Source: an uncultured Xanthomonas sp.
Lineage (GTDB): Bacteria; Pseudomonadota; Gammaproteobacteria; Xanthomonadales; Xanthomonadaceae
Length of the DNA: 64,000 nt
NCBI GenBank assembly: GCA_943912265.1
Contig: CALTTS010000012.1
Coordinates: forward strand, 41,811 to 105,810
Reading direction: 5' to 3'
Both the position numbers and the translations under genes were made by a program. Shown one piece after another: positions 8,083-15,445 of this stretch. Within the stretch, counting starts at the first letter, position 1. The number at the start of each line of letters is the position of its first letter. Below the pieces are notes generated by a model, which was given only the letters and a program-made list of their open reading frames with translations, was not told the origin of the DNA and made no database searches.

Positions 8083-9204
8083 TCAGGCCGGCTGCGGCGC
8101 CGGCCCGCGCAGCGGCCGGCTCGGGAACGCGTGGCGCAGGATCCGCCACAGCACCTGGCCGAACTGCCGCGGCAGCGAGCCGGTGTTGTAGTGCTGGCCG
8201 TAGCGGGCGCAGATCGCGCGCACCTCCACCGCCATCTCCGCGTAGCGGCAGGCGGGGATGTCCGGGTAGAAGTGGTGCTCCACCTGGTGGCTGAGGTTGC
8301 CGGTGAGGATGTGCAGCAGTTTGCTGCCGCTGATGTTGGACGAGCCGCGCAGCTGGCGCAGGTACCAGTGGCCGCGCGATTCGTTGCGCAGGCACTGCTT
8401 GGGGAACACCACCGAATCGGCGGTGAAGTGGCCGCAGAAGATCACCGTGAACGTCCACACGCTGCGCAGCGTGTTGGCCACCATGTTGCCCAGCAGCACC
8501 GGCAGGAAGAACGGCCCGGCCAGCAGCGGGAAGAACACGTAGTCCTTGAGCAGCTGGCGGCCGGCCTTGCGCAGCACCGGGCGCGCTTCGGCGTACAGGC
8601 GCGCGGTGCTCATGCGCCGCTGCAGCCAGCGGCCGATGCGGACGTCCTGGATCGCCACGCCCCACTGGAACAGCAGCGCGAACGGCACCACGATCAGCGG
8701 TTGCAGCAGGTGCAGCGGCTGCCAGCGCTGCTCGGGGAAGATGCGCAGCATGCCGTAGCCGATGTCCTCGTCCATGCCGCGCACGTTGGTGTAGGTGTGG
8801 TGCTTGAAGTTGTGGGTCCTGCGCCAGTAGGCCGAGGTGGCGACGATGTCCCACTCGTAGGTGCTGCCTTCCAGCCGCGCGTCGCCCATCCAGTCGTACT
8901 GGCCGTGGATGACGTTGTGGCCCAGCTCCATGTTCTCCAGGATCTTGGACAGCGCCAGCAGCAGCGTGCCGGCGATGCAGGCCGGCCACAGCAGCGCGTG
9001 CACGAACGCGCCGCCGATCGCGCCGAGGAACAGCAACCCGCGCCCGGCCGCGCCGGTCCAGCGCACCGCGGCGACGACGCGGCGGATGTAGCGCGCGTCG
9101 CGTGCGCCCAGGCTGGCCTCGACGCGGCGGCGCAGGGCGTCCAGTTCGTCGCCGAAGGCTTGCAGTTCGCCCGGGCTCAGGGCGCGGTCGCGGGTACGGC
9201 TCAT
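8083..9204 (-). CDS. desB: membrane acyl desaturase, DesB-like
   Basis: Integral-membrane di-iron fatty acyl desaturase (373 aa). Histidine boxes: His96-X3-His100 (HNVIH), His131-X3-His135-His136 (HNFKHH) and His306-X3-His310-His311 (HQVEHH), with a further GHF at 258-260. Hydrophobic blocks lie around residues 55-90, 165-190 and 220-260. It follows the iron-sulphur reductase gene by 54 bases on the same strand, and that gene is divergent from a TetR regulator. This is the layout of the Pseudomonas aeruginosa desT/desCB locus, where DesB is an acyl-CoA delta-9 desaturase. It would introduce a double bond into saturated acyl chains to adjust membrane fluidity. Regiospecificity is inferred from the locus. 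Confidence 0.85.
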   Translation of the reverse strand: MSRTRDRALSPGELQAFGDELDALRRRVEASLGARDARYIRRVVAAVRWTGAAGRGLLFLGAIGGAFVHALLWPACIAGTLLLALSKILENMELGHNVIHGQYDWMGDARLEGSTYEWDIVATSAYWRRTHNFKHHTYTNVRGMDEDIGYGMLRIFPEQRWQPLHLLQPLIVVPFALLFQWGVAIQDVRIGRWLQRRMSTARLYAEARPVLRKAGRQLLKDYVFFPLLAGPFFLPVLLGNMVANTLRSVWTFTVIFCGHFTADSVVFPKQCLRNESRGHWYLRQLRGSSNISGSKLLHILTGNLSHQVEHHFYPDIPACRYAEMAVEVRAICARYGQHYNTGSLPRQFGQVLWRILRHAFPSRPLRGPAPQPA

Positions 9205-9258
9205 CGGGGTGTCCTCGGAAGCGGTTGCGGGTCGGGGATCGGATCGCGGATCAAGGGG

Positions 9259-10317
9259 TCAAAGGTCCAGGGTCAGGTCGGTGCTCGGCGCGCTGACGCA
9301 CAGGCGCACGGCGGCATCCGGCTCGGCTTCGCTGCGGCCGTCGGGCAGGTGGCGCGTCGCGCCGGCGCGGCGGGTGCACACGCAGGTGTTGCAGATGCCC
9401 ATGCGGCAGCCGTGCTTCGGGCGCAGGCCGTGGGCTTCCAGCCCTTCCAGCAGCGAGCGGGCGCGCGGCAGGCGCAGGCGCCGGCCGCTGCGCGCCAGTT
9501 CCACTTCGACCTCGCCCTCCTCGCCGGCGGCGATGGCCGGCGGCGAGAACGCCTCGCCCTGGAAGCGCGCCACCAGCCCGGCCAGGCGCGCCTGCGCGGC
9601 GGCGACGAAGCCGGACGGGCCGCAGGCCAGCGCGTCGCCGCCGGCCGGCAGTTCCAGCCCGGCCGCCGGCAGCGCGTCGATGCGCGGCGCCGGCAGGGTG
9701 CCTTCGCCGGTCACCAGCAGGCGCAGCCGCAACAGCGGGTGGGCGGCGGCGAGCGCCTCGAATTCCTCGACGAAGCAGGCCTGCGCGCGCTCGCGCACCC
9801 AGTACAGCAGGTCGACCGGCGCGGACAGGCCGCGCTCGGTGGCCTGCCGCAGCAGCGCCCGCATCGGGGTGATGCCGCTGCCGGCGGCGAGCAGCAGCAG
9901 CGGGCGCCCGGGTTCGGGCAGGGTCAGTTCGCCGAACGCGGCATCGAGGGTGACGACCTCGCCGATGCGCGCGGTTTCGGTCAGATGCCGGCTCACCGCG
10001 CCGCCGGGCACGGCCTTCACCGTGACCGCCAGCCGGCCGCCGGCCAGGGACGTGGGGCTGTAGCTGCGCTTCAGCCGCCGGCCGTCGACCTCCACGCCCA
10101 GGGTGACGTGCTGGCCCGGCAGCAGGCCTTGCCAGTGGCGGTTGGGCCGCAGCACCAGGGTCACCGCGTCGCGGCTGGCGGCCTCGCGCGCCTCGATCCG
10201 CGCCAGCGGCTGGGCCAGCGTCCACAGCGAGTTCAGGCGGGTGGACCAGAAGTCGAAAAAGCCCGGTGAAACCCAGCGCTGCAACAGGCTGGAGGGCGAT
10301 GTCGTCGGGCGGGCCAT
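9259..10317 (-). CDS. desC: ferredoxin-NADP reductase-type partner of the desaturase, DesC-like
   Basis: Flavoprotein oxidoreductase with a C-terminal 2Fe-2S domain (352 aa). A flavin-binding segment KRSYSPTS is followed by the NAD(P)H motif GSGITPM, ACGPSG, and ferredoxin cysteines Cys304, Cys309, Cys312 and Cys340. It would pass electrons from NAD(P)H to the DesB di-iron centre. The frame stays open upstream for another 70 codons, but the family match begins at MARPTT; Met at 10326 is an alternative three codons earlier. The start lies about 100 bases from the divergent regulator gene, with operator-like repeats between. It is very probably co-transcribed with desB. Confidence 0.85.
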   Translation of the reverse strand: MARPTTSPSSLLQRWVSPGFFDFWSTRLNSLWTLAQPLARIEAREAASRDAVTLVLRPNRHWQGLLPGQHVTLGVEVDGRRLKRSYSPTSLAGGRLAVTVKAVPGGAVSRHLTETARIGEVVTLDAAFGELTLPEPGRPLLLLAAGSGITPMRALLRQATERGLSAPVDLLYWVRERAQACFVEEFEALAAAHPLLRLRLLVTGEGTLPAPRIDALPAAGLELPAGGDALACGPSGFVAAAQARLAGLVARFQGEAFSPPAIAAGEEGEVEVELARSGRRLRLPRARSLLEGLEAHGLRPKHGCRMGICNTCVCTRRAGATRHLPDGRSEAEPDAAVRLCVSAPSTDLTLDL

Positions 10318-10346
10318 GGTGTCCATGGCGGCACTATACGCGTGAA

Positions 10347-10387
10347 GATACATCTGTGTATACATGTGTATATTCCTGCGATGTATC
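10347..10387. promoter_or_regulatory. putative DesT operator between desC and desT
   Basis: The short AT-rich divergent region holds a perfect 8-base inverted repeat, GATACATC (10347-10354) and GATGTATC (10380-10387). Inside lie two shorter palindromes of the form TACA-N4-TGTA (10349-10360) and TACA-N2-TGTA (10361-10370). FabR/DesT repressors bind palindromes containing TACA..TGT-type half sites in divergent promoters of this layout, so this is the expected regulator site. Binding is inferred. Confidence 0.55.
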
Positions 10388-10414
10388 ATTCCGGCCCGCC
10401 ACGAAACCGTGCCC

Positions 10415-11077
10415 ATGTCCTCGATCCTGCCGCTCGCCCTCGATGAACCCGCAAGCTCGCGCAAGGCCCCGATCTCGCGCGAAGACCTGCTGGCGGCCGC
10501 GCTGACGCTGATCGGTCCGCACCGCAGCCTGTCCACGCTGAGCCTGCGCGAAGTGGCGCGCGAGGCCGGGATCGCGCCGAACAGCTTCTACCGCCAGTTC
10601 CGCGACATGGACGAGCTGGCCGTGGCCCTGATCGATCTGGCCGGGCGCTCGCTGCGCCGGATCATCGGCCAGGCCCGCCAGCGCGCCACTTCGCCGGACC
10701 GCAGCGTGGTGCGCCTGTCGGTGGAAACCTTCATGGAGCAGCTGCGCGCCGACGACAAGCTGCTGCACGTGCTGCTGCGCGAAGGCGCGGTGGGCTCGGA
10801 TGCGTTCAAGCAGGCGGTCGAGCGCGAACTGCGCTATTTCGAGGACGAGCTGCAGGTCGATCTGGTGCGGCTGGCCAGTGCCGAGGGTGCCACTCTGCTG
10901 GAACCGGCGCTGGTGTCCAAGGCGATCACCCGGCTGGTGTTCGCGATGGGTGCCACCGCGATGGACCTGCCGCCGGAAAAGGACCCGGAGCTGATCGAGC
11001 AGATTTCCACGATGCTGCGGATGATCCTGACCGGCGCGCGCGCGCTGGGTGCCCGGCGCCGGCCGAAGAAGGCCTGA
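10415..11077 (+). CDS. desT: TetR-family regulator of unsaturated fatty acid genes
   Basis: TetR/AcrR transcription factor of the FabR/DesT group (220 aa). The N-terminal helix-turn-helix covers about residues 20-65 (LSLREVAREAGIAPNSFY); the rest is an all-helical ligand and dimer domain. The start is taken at MSSILPLA; the frame is open back to 10364, but that part runs through the operator. It is divergent from desC-desB, as in Pseudomonas, where DesT senses the ratio of unsaturated to saturated acyl-CoA and represses desCB. That ligand logic is known for the family and inferred here. Confidence 0.85.
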   Translation: MSSILPLALDEPASSRKAPISREDLLAAALTLIGPHRSLSTLSLREVAREAGIAPNSFYRQFRDMDELAVALIDLAGRSLRRIIGQARQRATSPDRSVVRLSVETFMEQLRADDKLLHVLLREGAVGSDAFKQAVERELRYFEDELQVDLVRLASAEGATLLEPALVSKAITRLVFAMGATAMDLPPEKDPELIEQISTMLRMILTGARALGARRRPKKA

Positions 11078-11384
11078 GGCCGTTCCTGCATGGCCCGCGT
11101 GGCGGGCCGTGGCCGGCATGGCGGCTGGCCGCGGATGTGTCCGCCGCTTGCCCGGGAGGGGCGGCAGCGCCGGGGCGCCATCTGTCCGGTTGGCAAGCAC
11201 GAAATTCCGGGCCATCGGGATGCGGAAACGGACAGAAACCGCAGGGCCGGGCGGGCAACGCATTGCGTTTTAGGCAACGCCAAGCTGAGAAAAAACACTT
11301 TGATGGCGACATGAGCGCGTTCGTATAGTCGGGTCGGGGCCGGATGCCGCGGCCACATCCCTCCCGGAAGAACGTCCGCCGCCC
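11078..11384. other. intergenic region between desT and allC
   Basis: This 307-base gap has no convincing gene. It begins with a GC hairpin, GGCCCGC (11092-11098) and GCGGGCC (11102-11108), which lacks a T tract and is at most a weak terminator for desT. The right half is less GC-rich and holds the operator-like repeats and promoter described separately. Confidence 0.6.
11257..11329 (+). promoter_or_regulatory. putative operator and promoter of the allC-hiuH ureide operon
   Basis: AACGCA-T-TGCGTT is a perfect 13-base palindrome at 11257-11269, and another AACGC follows at 11276-11280, giving a second inverted pair with GCGTT at 11265-11269. Downstream is a sigma-70-like promoter, TTGATG at 11300-11305 and TATAGT at 11324-11329 with an 18-base spacer. 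Transcription would start some 45-50 bases before allC. The palindromes sit just upstream of the -35 box, a common place for activator or repressor binding. The cognate regulator is not in the window. Confidence 0.5.
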
Positions 11385-12668
11385 GTGCCCTGCTCCACTC
11401 CGACTGCCTCCGATGCCTGCCACGGCGAGGCCGGCGCGCGCGCCATCGCCCGCTGCGATGCCCTCGGCGCGGCGCCTTGCAGCGACAGCGAGACCGGCCT
11501 GTACCGCGCCTGGCTCTCGCCCGCCCACCGCGCCGCGCAGGACGCCATCGCCGACTGGATGTGCCAGGCCGGCATGGCGGTCCGCATCGACGCGGCCTCC
11601 AACCTCGTCGGCCGCTACGAAGCCGACGCACCCGGCGCGCCGGCGCTGCTGATCGGCAGCCATATCGACAGCGTGCGCGATGCCGGCCGCTACGACGGCC
11701 CGCTCGGGGTGATGCTGGGCATCGAGTGCGTGGCCGCGCTGCACGCCGCCGGGCGGCGGCTGCCGTTCGCGGTCGAGGTGATCGCCTTCGGCGACGAGGA
11801 AGGCTCGCGCTTCCCGGCCTCGATGTTCACCAGCCGCGCGGTCGCCGGCGTGCTCGATCCGGCCGATCTCGCCGGCGTGGCCGATGGTGCCGGCGTGGCC
11901 GTGGCCGACGCGCTGGCCGCCTGGGGACTGGATGCGGCGCGCATCGGCGAGGCCGCGCGCGCGGCGGCCGGCGTGGTCGGCTACCTGGAGGCGCACATCG
12001 AGCAGGGCCCGGTGCTGGAAACCGAAGGCCTGCCGCTGGGCATCGTCACCGGCATCGCCGCACAACTGCGCTTCGATGTCACCGTCGCCGGCCGTGCCGG
12101 CCATGCCGGCACCAGCCCGATGCCGCTGCGCCACGATGCGCTGGCCGCCGCCGCCGACTGCGTGCTGGCGGCCGAGGCGGTGGCGCGCGAAGCCGCCAGC
12201 GACCTGGTGGCCACGGTCGGGCGCATGCAGGTACTGCCCGGGGCGACCAACGTGATCCCCGGCAAGGTGACGTTTTCGCTGGACGTGCGCTGCGGACGCG
12301 ACGACCTGCGCGATGCCGGTGCGGGCGAGATCCTGCGCCGCTTCCGCCGCATCGCCGGCGAACGCGGCGTGCACGTCGAGGCCCTGCAGGTGCAGGACCT
12401 GGCCGCCAGCCCCTGCGACCCGGCGCTGACGAAACTGCTGGAACAGGCGGTCGCCGCGCAGGGGATCGCCCCGCGCCGGCTGGTCTCCGGCGCCGGCCAT
12501 GACGCGATGGTGATGGCGGCGCTGTGCCCGACCGCCATGCTGTTCGTGCGCTGCGACGGCGGCATCTCGCACAACCCGGCCGAGCGCGCCAGCGCGGCCG
12601 ACGCCGGCGTGGCCGTGGCGGCCATGCTGGATTTCATCGAACGATTGGGAGCAACCCGTGGCAACTGA
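11385..12668 (+). CDS. allC: allantoate amidohydrolase (M20 Zn-hydrolase family)
   Basis: Metal-dependent amidohydrolase of the allantoate amidohydrolase/N-carbamoylase group (427 aa). Metal-site motifs: GSHIDSV (His93), GRYDGPLGV (Asp104), GDEEGSRF (Glu138/Glu139), YLEAHIEQGP (His204) and GGISHNP near the C terminus. Allantoate is hydrolysed to ureidoglycine, CO2 and ammonia. The start is a GTG at 11385 with GGAAG about 15 bases upstream, so the exact start is uncertain. It is the first gene of the operon and overlaps pucG by 11 bases. Pairing with a ureidoglycine aminotransferase and an allantoinase supports allantoate rather than a hydantoin-derived N-carbamoyl amino acid. Confidence 0.86.
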   Translation: MPCSTPTASDACHGEAGARAIARCDALGAAPCSDSETGLYRAWLSPAHRAAQDAIADWMCQAGMAVRIDAASNLVGRYEADAPGAPALLIGSHIDSVRDAGRYDGPLGVMLGIECVAALHAAGRRLPFAVEVIAFGDEEGSRFPASMFTSRAVAGVLDPADLAGVADGAGVAVADALAAWGLDAARIGEAARAAAGVVGYLEAHIEQGPVLETEGLPLGIVTGIAAQLRFDVTVAGRAGHAGTSPMPLRHDALAAAADCVLAAEAVAREAASDLVATVGRMQVLPGATNVIPGKVTFSLDVRCGRDDLRDAGAGEILRRFRRIAGERGVHVEALQVQDLAASPCDPALTKLLEQAVAAQGIAPRRLVSGAGHDAMVMAALCPTAMLFVRCDGGISHNPAERASAADAGVAVAAMLDFIERLGATRGN

Positions 12669-13899
12669 GTTCTTCGGCGAGATCGATCCCCCGCAGCGGC
12701 TGCTGATGGGCCCCGGGCCGGTCAACGCCCACCCGCGCGTATTGCGCGCCATGTCCGCCGACCTGCTGGGTCAGTTCGACCCGGAAATGACCGCGTACAT
12801 GAACGAGGTGATGGCCCTGTACCGGCCGATCTTCGGCACGCGGAACCCGTGGACCTTCCTGGTGGACGGCACCGCGCGCGCCGGCATCGAGGCCGCGCTG
12901 GTGTCGTTGGTTGCGCCGGGTGACACCGTGCTGGTGGTCAACTTCGGCCGCTTCGGCCTCCTGCTGACCGAGATCCTCGGCCGCATCGGCGCCAGGATCG
13001 AGACGGTCGAGGCGCCGTGGGGCAAGACCGTGCCGCTGGACGAGATCGAGGCCGCCGTCGCCCGCGTGCAGCCGAAGCTGGTAGCCACCATCCACGGCGA
13101 TACCTCCACCACCATGGCCCAGCCGCTGGACGGCTTCGGCGCGATCTGCCGCAAGTACGGCGCGCTGTCCTACGTGGACGCCACCGCCACCATCGGCGGC
13201 ATGGAGATCGCAAGCGATCGCTGGGACGTGGACGTGGTCACCGGCGGCCTGCAGAAGTGCCTGGGCGGGCCGTCCGGCTCGGCGCCGGTCACCGTGTCCG
13301 AGGCCGCCGCCGAGCGCATCTTCGCCCGCCGCCACGTCGAGCGCGGCATCGTCCGCGCCGATATCGACGACGGCGACGAGCCGCGCATCCTGTCCAACTA
13401 CTTCGACCTGGCGATGGTGATGGACTACTGGTCGGACAAGCGCCTGAACCACCACACCGAGGCCACCACCATGCTCTACGGCGCGCGCGAGTGCGCGCGC
13501 ATCGTGCTGCAGGAAGGGCTGGAAAACCGCTATGCCCGCCACCGCGCCGCCGGCCATGCGATGACCGCCGGCGCGCGCGCGCTGGGGCTGGAGGTGTTCG
13601 GCGACGACGCCACCCGCATGACCAACGTCACCGGCGTGGTCATCCCCGCCGGCATCGACGGCGAGGCGGTGCGCCGGCGCATGCGCGAGGACTTCCAGAT
13701 CGAGATCGGCTCCGCCTTCGGCCCGTTGCAGGGCAGGATCTGGCGCATCGGCGCGATGGGCTACAACGCCGCCAAGCACAAGGTGCTGATCACCCTGGGC
13801 GCGCTGGAGACGGTGCTGCGCGCCGAAGGATTCGCCTGCCCGCCCGGCGCCGGCGTCGAGGCCGCGCTGGCGGCATGGAACGCGGAAGCGCAGGCATGA
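12658..13899 (+). CDS. pucG: (S)-ureidoglycine-glyoxylate aminotransferase
   Basis: Fold-type I PLP aminotransferase of the alanine-glyoxylate/serine-pyruvate group (413 aa). The cofactor lysine is Lys200 in TGGLQKCLGGPSG and the PLP aspartate is Asp174 in SYVDATAT; the N-terminal MGPGP loop is typical. PucG transfers the amino group of ureidoglycine to glyoxylate, giving oxalurate and glycine. The GTG start at 12658 lies inside the end of allC and has GGGAG seven bases upstream. The TGA stop is embedded in ATGA, although the next rightward gene now begins 640 bases further on (see the repeat features). A plain alanine-glyoxylate aminotransferase is the alternative; the neighbours favour PucG. 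Confidence 0.87.
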   Translation: MATEFFGEIDPPQRLLMGPGPVNAHPRVLRAMSADLLGQFDPEMTAYMNEVMALYRPIFGTRNPWTFLVDGTARAGIEAALVSLVAPGDTVLVVNFGRFGLLLTEILGRIGARIETVEAPWGKTVPLDEIEAAVARVQPKLVATIHGDTSTTMAQPLDGFGAICRKYGALSYVDATATIGGMEIASDRWDVDVVTGGLQKCLGGPSGSAPVTVSEAAAERIFARRHVERGIVRADIDDGDEPRILSNYFDLAMVMDYWSDKRLNHHTEATTMLYGARECARIVLQEGLENRYARHRAAGHAMTAGARALGLEVFGDDATRMTNVTGVVIPAGIDGEAVRRRMREDFQIEIGSAFGPLQGRIWRIGAMGYNAAKHKVLITLGALETVLRAEGFACPPGAGVEAALAAWNAEAQA

Positions 13900-13901
13900 G
13901 C
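13887..13901 (+). repeat. 15-bp direct repeat, left copy, bounding the brnTA cassette
   Basis: AGCGCAGGCATGAGC forms the last codons and the stop of pucG. The identical 15 bases recur at 14531-14545, where they form the start of puuE. The match ends exactly at 15 bases on both sides. Its last base is also the last base of the brnA stop codon, so the cassette begins right at the repeat. It looks like a target duplication or recombination scar. Confidence 0.85.
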
Positions 13902-14191
13902 TATGCCGCCTTCCCCGCCGCCTCCCGCGCGGCCGCTTCGATCAGCTCGTCCGGCACGCCCCGCCGGCGCAGCGCCTCGGCCAGCCGTGCGGCCGGCCCG
14001 AACAGGTGCTCGGCCTCGTCCCGCCGCAGGCCCTGGCTCACGTACGTCTTGAGCAGCGCCTGGTATCCGCTGTGGCCTTTCAGCGGCGCGATGGCCTTGA
14101 GCGAATCGACCACGTCCTGCGGCATGCGCAGGGTCACCGACACCATCGGGCGCTCCTTGGCGAGGCGGTTTTTCAGGACTTCAGGAATCAT
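13901..14191 (-). CDS. brnA: BrnA-family antitoxin
   Basis: Small ribbon-helix-helix antitoxin (96 aa) of the BrnA type. The segment MVSVTLRMPQDVVDSLKAIA near residue 16 is a typical DNA-binding strand and helix; the C-terminal half is Ala/Arg/Glu-rich and would wrap the toxin. It overlaps the 3' end of the toxin gene by 11 bases in toxin-first order, as is usual for brnTA. The antitoxin would neutralise BrnT and, with it, repress the operon. It is antisense to the surrounding purine operon and its stop codon touches the left 15-bp repeat. Confidence 0.85.
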   Translation of the reverse strand: MIPEVLKNRLAKERPMVSVTLRMPQDVVDSLKAIAPLKGHSGYQALLKTYVSQGLRRDEAEHLFGPAARLAEALRRRGVPDELIEAAAREAAGKAA

Positions 14192-14483
14192 AGAGAGCTC
14201 GCTCCTCTGCGCTGGCCCCGCGGGCCGACACGATGCGGATGGCGTCCGCCTCGATCACCAGGTGGACCACGTACAGCAACCGTCCACGGCCGTCGTAGCC
14301 GACGACGGCATCGCGCGCCTGGTCGTTGCGACTGGCATCGATCAGGCGCAGGAACGGGTCGAAGAACGCTTCCACCGCTTCATCGAAGCGGATGCCGTGC
14401 TTGGCTTCGTTACGCCGGGCCTTCTCCATGTCCCATACGAAGGTGGCGCCCTTGTGCTCGAGGCGTCCGTCCATGCGGGTCAT
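14181..14483 (-). CDS. brnT: BrnT-family ribonuclease toxin
   Basis: Toxin of type II system BrnTA (100 aa), a RelE-fold ribonuclease that cuts RNA and halts growth when free. Family landmarks: FVWDMEKARRNEAKHGIRF (residues 15-33), a mid-protein RDAVVGYDGRGRLLYVVHL stretch and IRIVSARGAS near the end, followed by the usual R-x-x-Y-like tail. The first ATG is at 14483; a second in-frame ATG at 14474 leaves more room for a promoter and may be the real start. It is encoded antisense between pucG and puuE, and the toxin-first order with antitoxin overlap is canonical. Confidence 0.87.
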   Translation of the reverse strand: MTRMDGRLEHKGATFVWDMEKARRNEAKHGIRFDEAVEAFFDPFLRLIDASRNDQARDAVVGYDGRGRLLYVVHLVIEADAIRIVSARGASAEERALYDS

Positions 14484-14493
14484 CCTGGGGCCA

Positions 14494-14510
14494 CGTACTT
14501 ACATTGTCAA
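14494..14510 (-). promoter_or_regulatory. brnTA promoter/operator
   Basis: On the minus strand this reads TTGACAATGTAAGTACG, a perfect -35 hexamer (14505-14510) running into an imperfect TGTA-AG-TACG palindrome that could be the BrnA site. No good -10 is seen at standard spacing; the best, CAGGAT at 14482-14487, would give an almost leaderless transcript. It is the only clearly AT-richer patch in the cassette. Confidence 0.5.
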
Positions 14511-14530
14511 TACGCGCCCCGCCAAAAGAG

Positions 14531-14545
14531 AGCGCAGGCATGAGC
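14531..14545 (+). repeat. 15-bp direct repeat, right copy, bounding the brnTA cassette
   Basis: Second copy of AGCGCAGGCATGAGC, here giving the start codon (ATG 14540) and second codon of puuE. In both copies the ATG overlaps a TGA as ATGA. Deleting 13902-14545 would fuse pucG directly to puuE with a 4-base ATGA overlap. Confidence 0.85.
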
Positions 14546-15445
14546 GGCGAGCGCGACCTCATCGGCTACGGCGCCACGCCGCCGGACCCGCGCTGGCCGG
14601 GCGGCGCCAAGGTCGCCGTGCAGTTCGTCGTCAATTACGAAGAAGGCGGCGAGAACAGCGTGCTGTACGGTGACCAGGGCTCGGAGGCGTTCCTGTCGGA
14701 GATGGTCGGCGCGCAGAGCCACACCGGCATGCGCGCGATGGCGATGGAGAGCCTGTACGAATACGGCAGCCGCGCCGGCTTCTGGCGCCTGCACCGGCTG
14801 TTCGCCGAGCGCGGCGTGCCGCTGACGGTGTTCGGCGTGGCCAAGGCGCTGGAGGCCAACCCGGCCGCGGTGGAGGCGATGCTGGCCGCCGGCTGGGAGA
14901 TCGCCAGCCACGGCTACCGCTGGATCGACTACCAATACGTGCCCGAGGCGGTCGAGCGCGAGCACATCGCCCGCGCGATCGAGCTGCACACCGCGCTCAC
15001 CGGCCGGCGCCCGCAGGGCTGGTACCAGGGCCGCACCAGCCCCAACACCGCGCGCCTGGTGGTGGAGGAAGGCGGCTTTACCTACGACGCCGATTCCTAT
15101 GCCGACGACCTGCCCTACTACGACACTCGCTTCGGCACGCCGCAGCTGATCGTGCCGTACACGCTGGACGTCAACGACATGAAGATCGTCGCCTACAACG
15201 GCTTTTCCGAGGGCGAGGAATTCTTCCGCTACCTGCGCGACACCTTCGAGCAGCTGCGCGAGGAAGGCGGGCGGATGATGTCGGTGGGCCTGCACGGGCG
15301 CATCGCCGGGCGCCCGGGCCGGGCGCGCGCGGTGGCGCGCTTCCTCGACCACGTGCTCGCCAGCGGCGATGCCTGGATCGCCCGGCGCATCGACATCGCC
15401 GAGCACTGGCGGCGCGAGCATCCGTTCGCCGGAGCCGGCGCATGA
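14540..15445 (+). CDS. puuE: allantoinase of the polysaccharide-deacetylase family
   Basis: PuuE-type allantoinase (301 aa), a polysaccharide-deacetylase (NodB) fold enzyme unrelated to the classical metal allantoinase. Landmarks are the N-terminal DLIGYGATPPDPRWPGGA and VVNYEEGGE, a mid-protein WEIASHGYRWIDY with the catalytic-region His, and GWYQGRTSPNTARL. It opens allantoin to allantoate. The start ATG lies in the right 15-bp repeat; the ribosome-binding stretch AAAAGAGAG just upstream comes from the inserted cassette. Its stop overlaps the hpxZ start as ATGA. The long open frame to the left of this ATG runs antisense through brnTA and is not coding. Confidence 0.9.
   Translation: MSGERDLIGYGATPPDPRWPGGAKVAVQFVVNYEEGGENSVLYGDQGSEAFLSEMVGAQSHTGMRAMAMESLYEYGSRAGFWRLHRLFAERGVPLTVFGVAKALEANPAAVEAMLAAGWEIASHGYRWIDYQYVPEAVEREHIARAIELHTALTGRRPQGWYQGRTSPNTARLVVEEGGFTYDADSYADDLPYYDTRFGTPQLIVPYTLDVNDMKIVAYNGFSEGEEFFRYLRDTFEQLREEGGRMMSVGLHGRIAGRPGRARAVARFLDHVLASGDAWIARRIDIAEHWRREHPFAGAGA

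Noticed and set aside
6279..8294. Long plus-strand frame over the APC permease
   Set aside because: His/Arg/Gln-rich translation typical of the reverse of a hydrophobic gene; the permease on the minus strand is clear.
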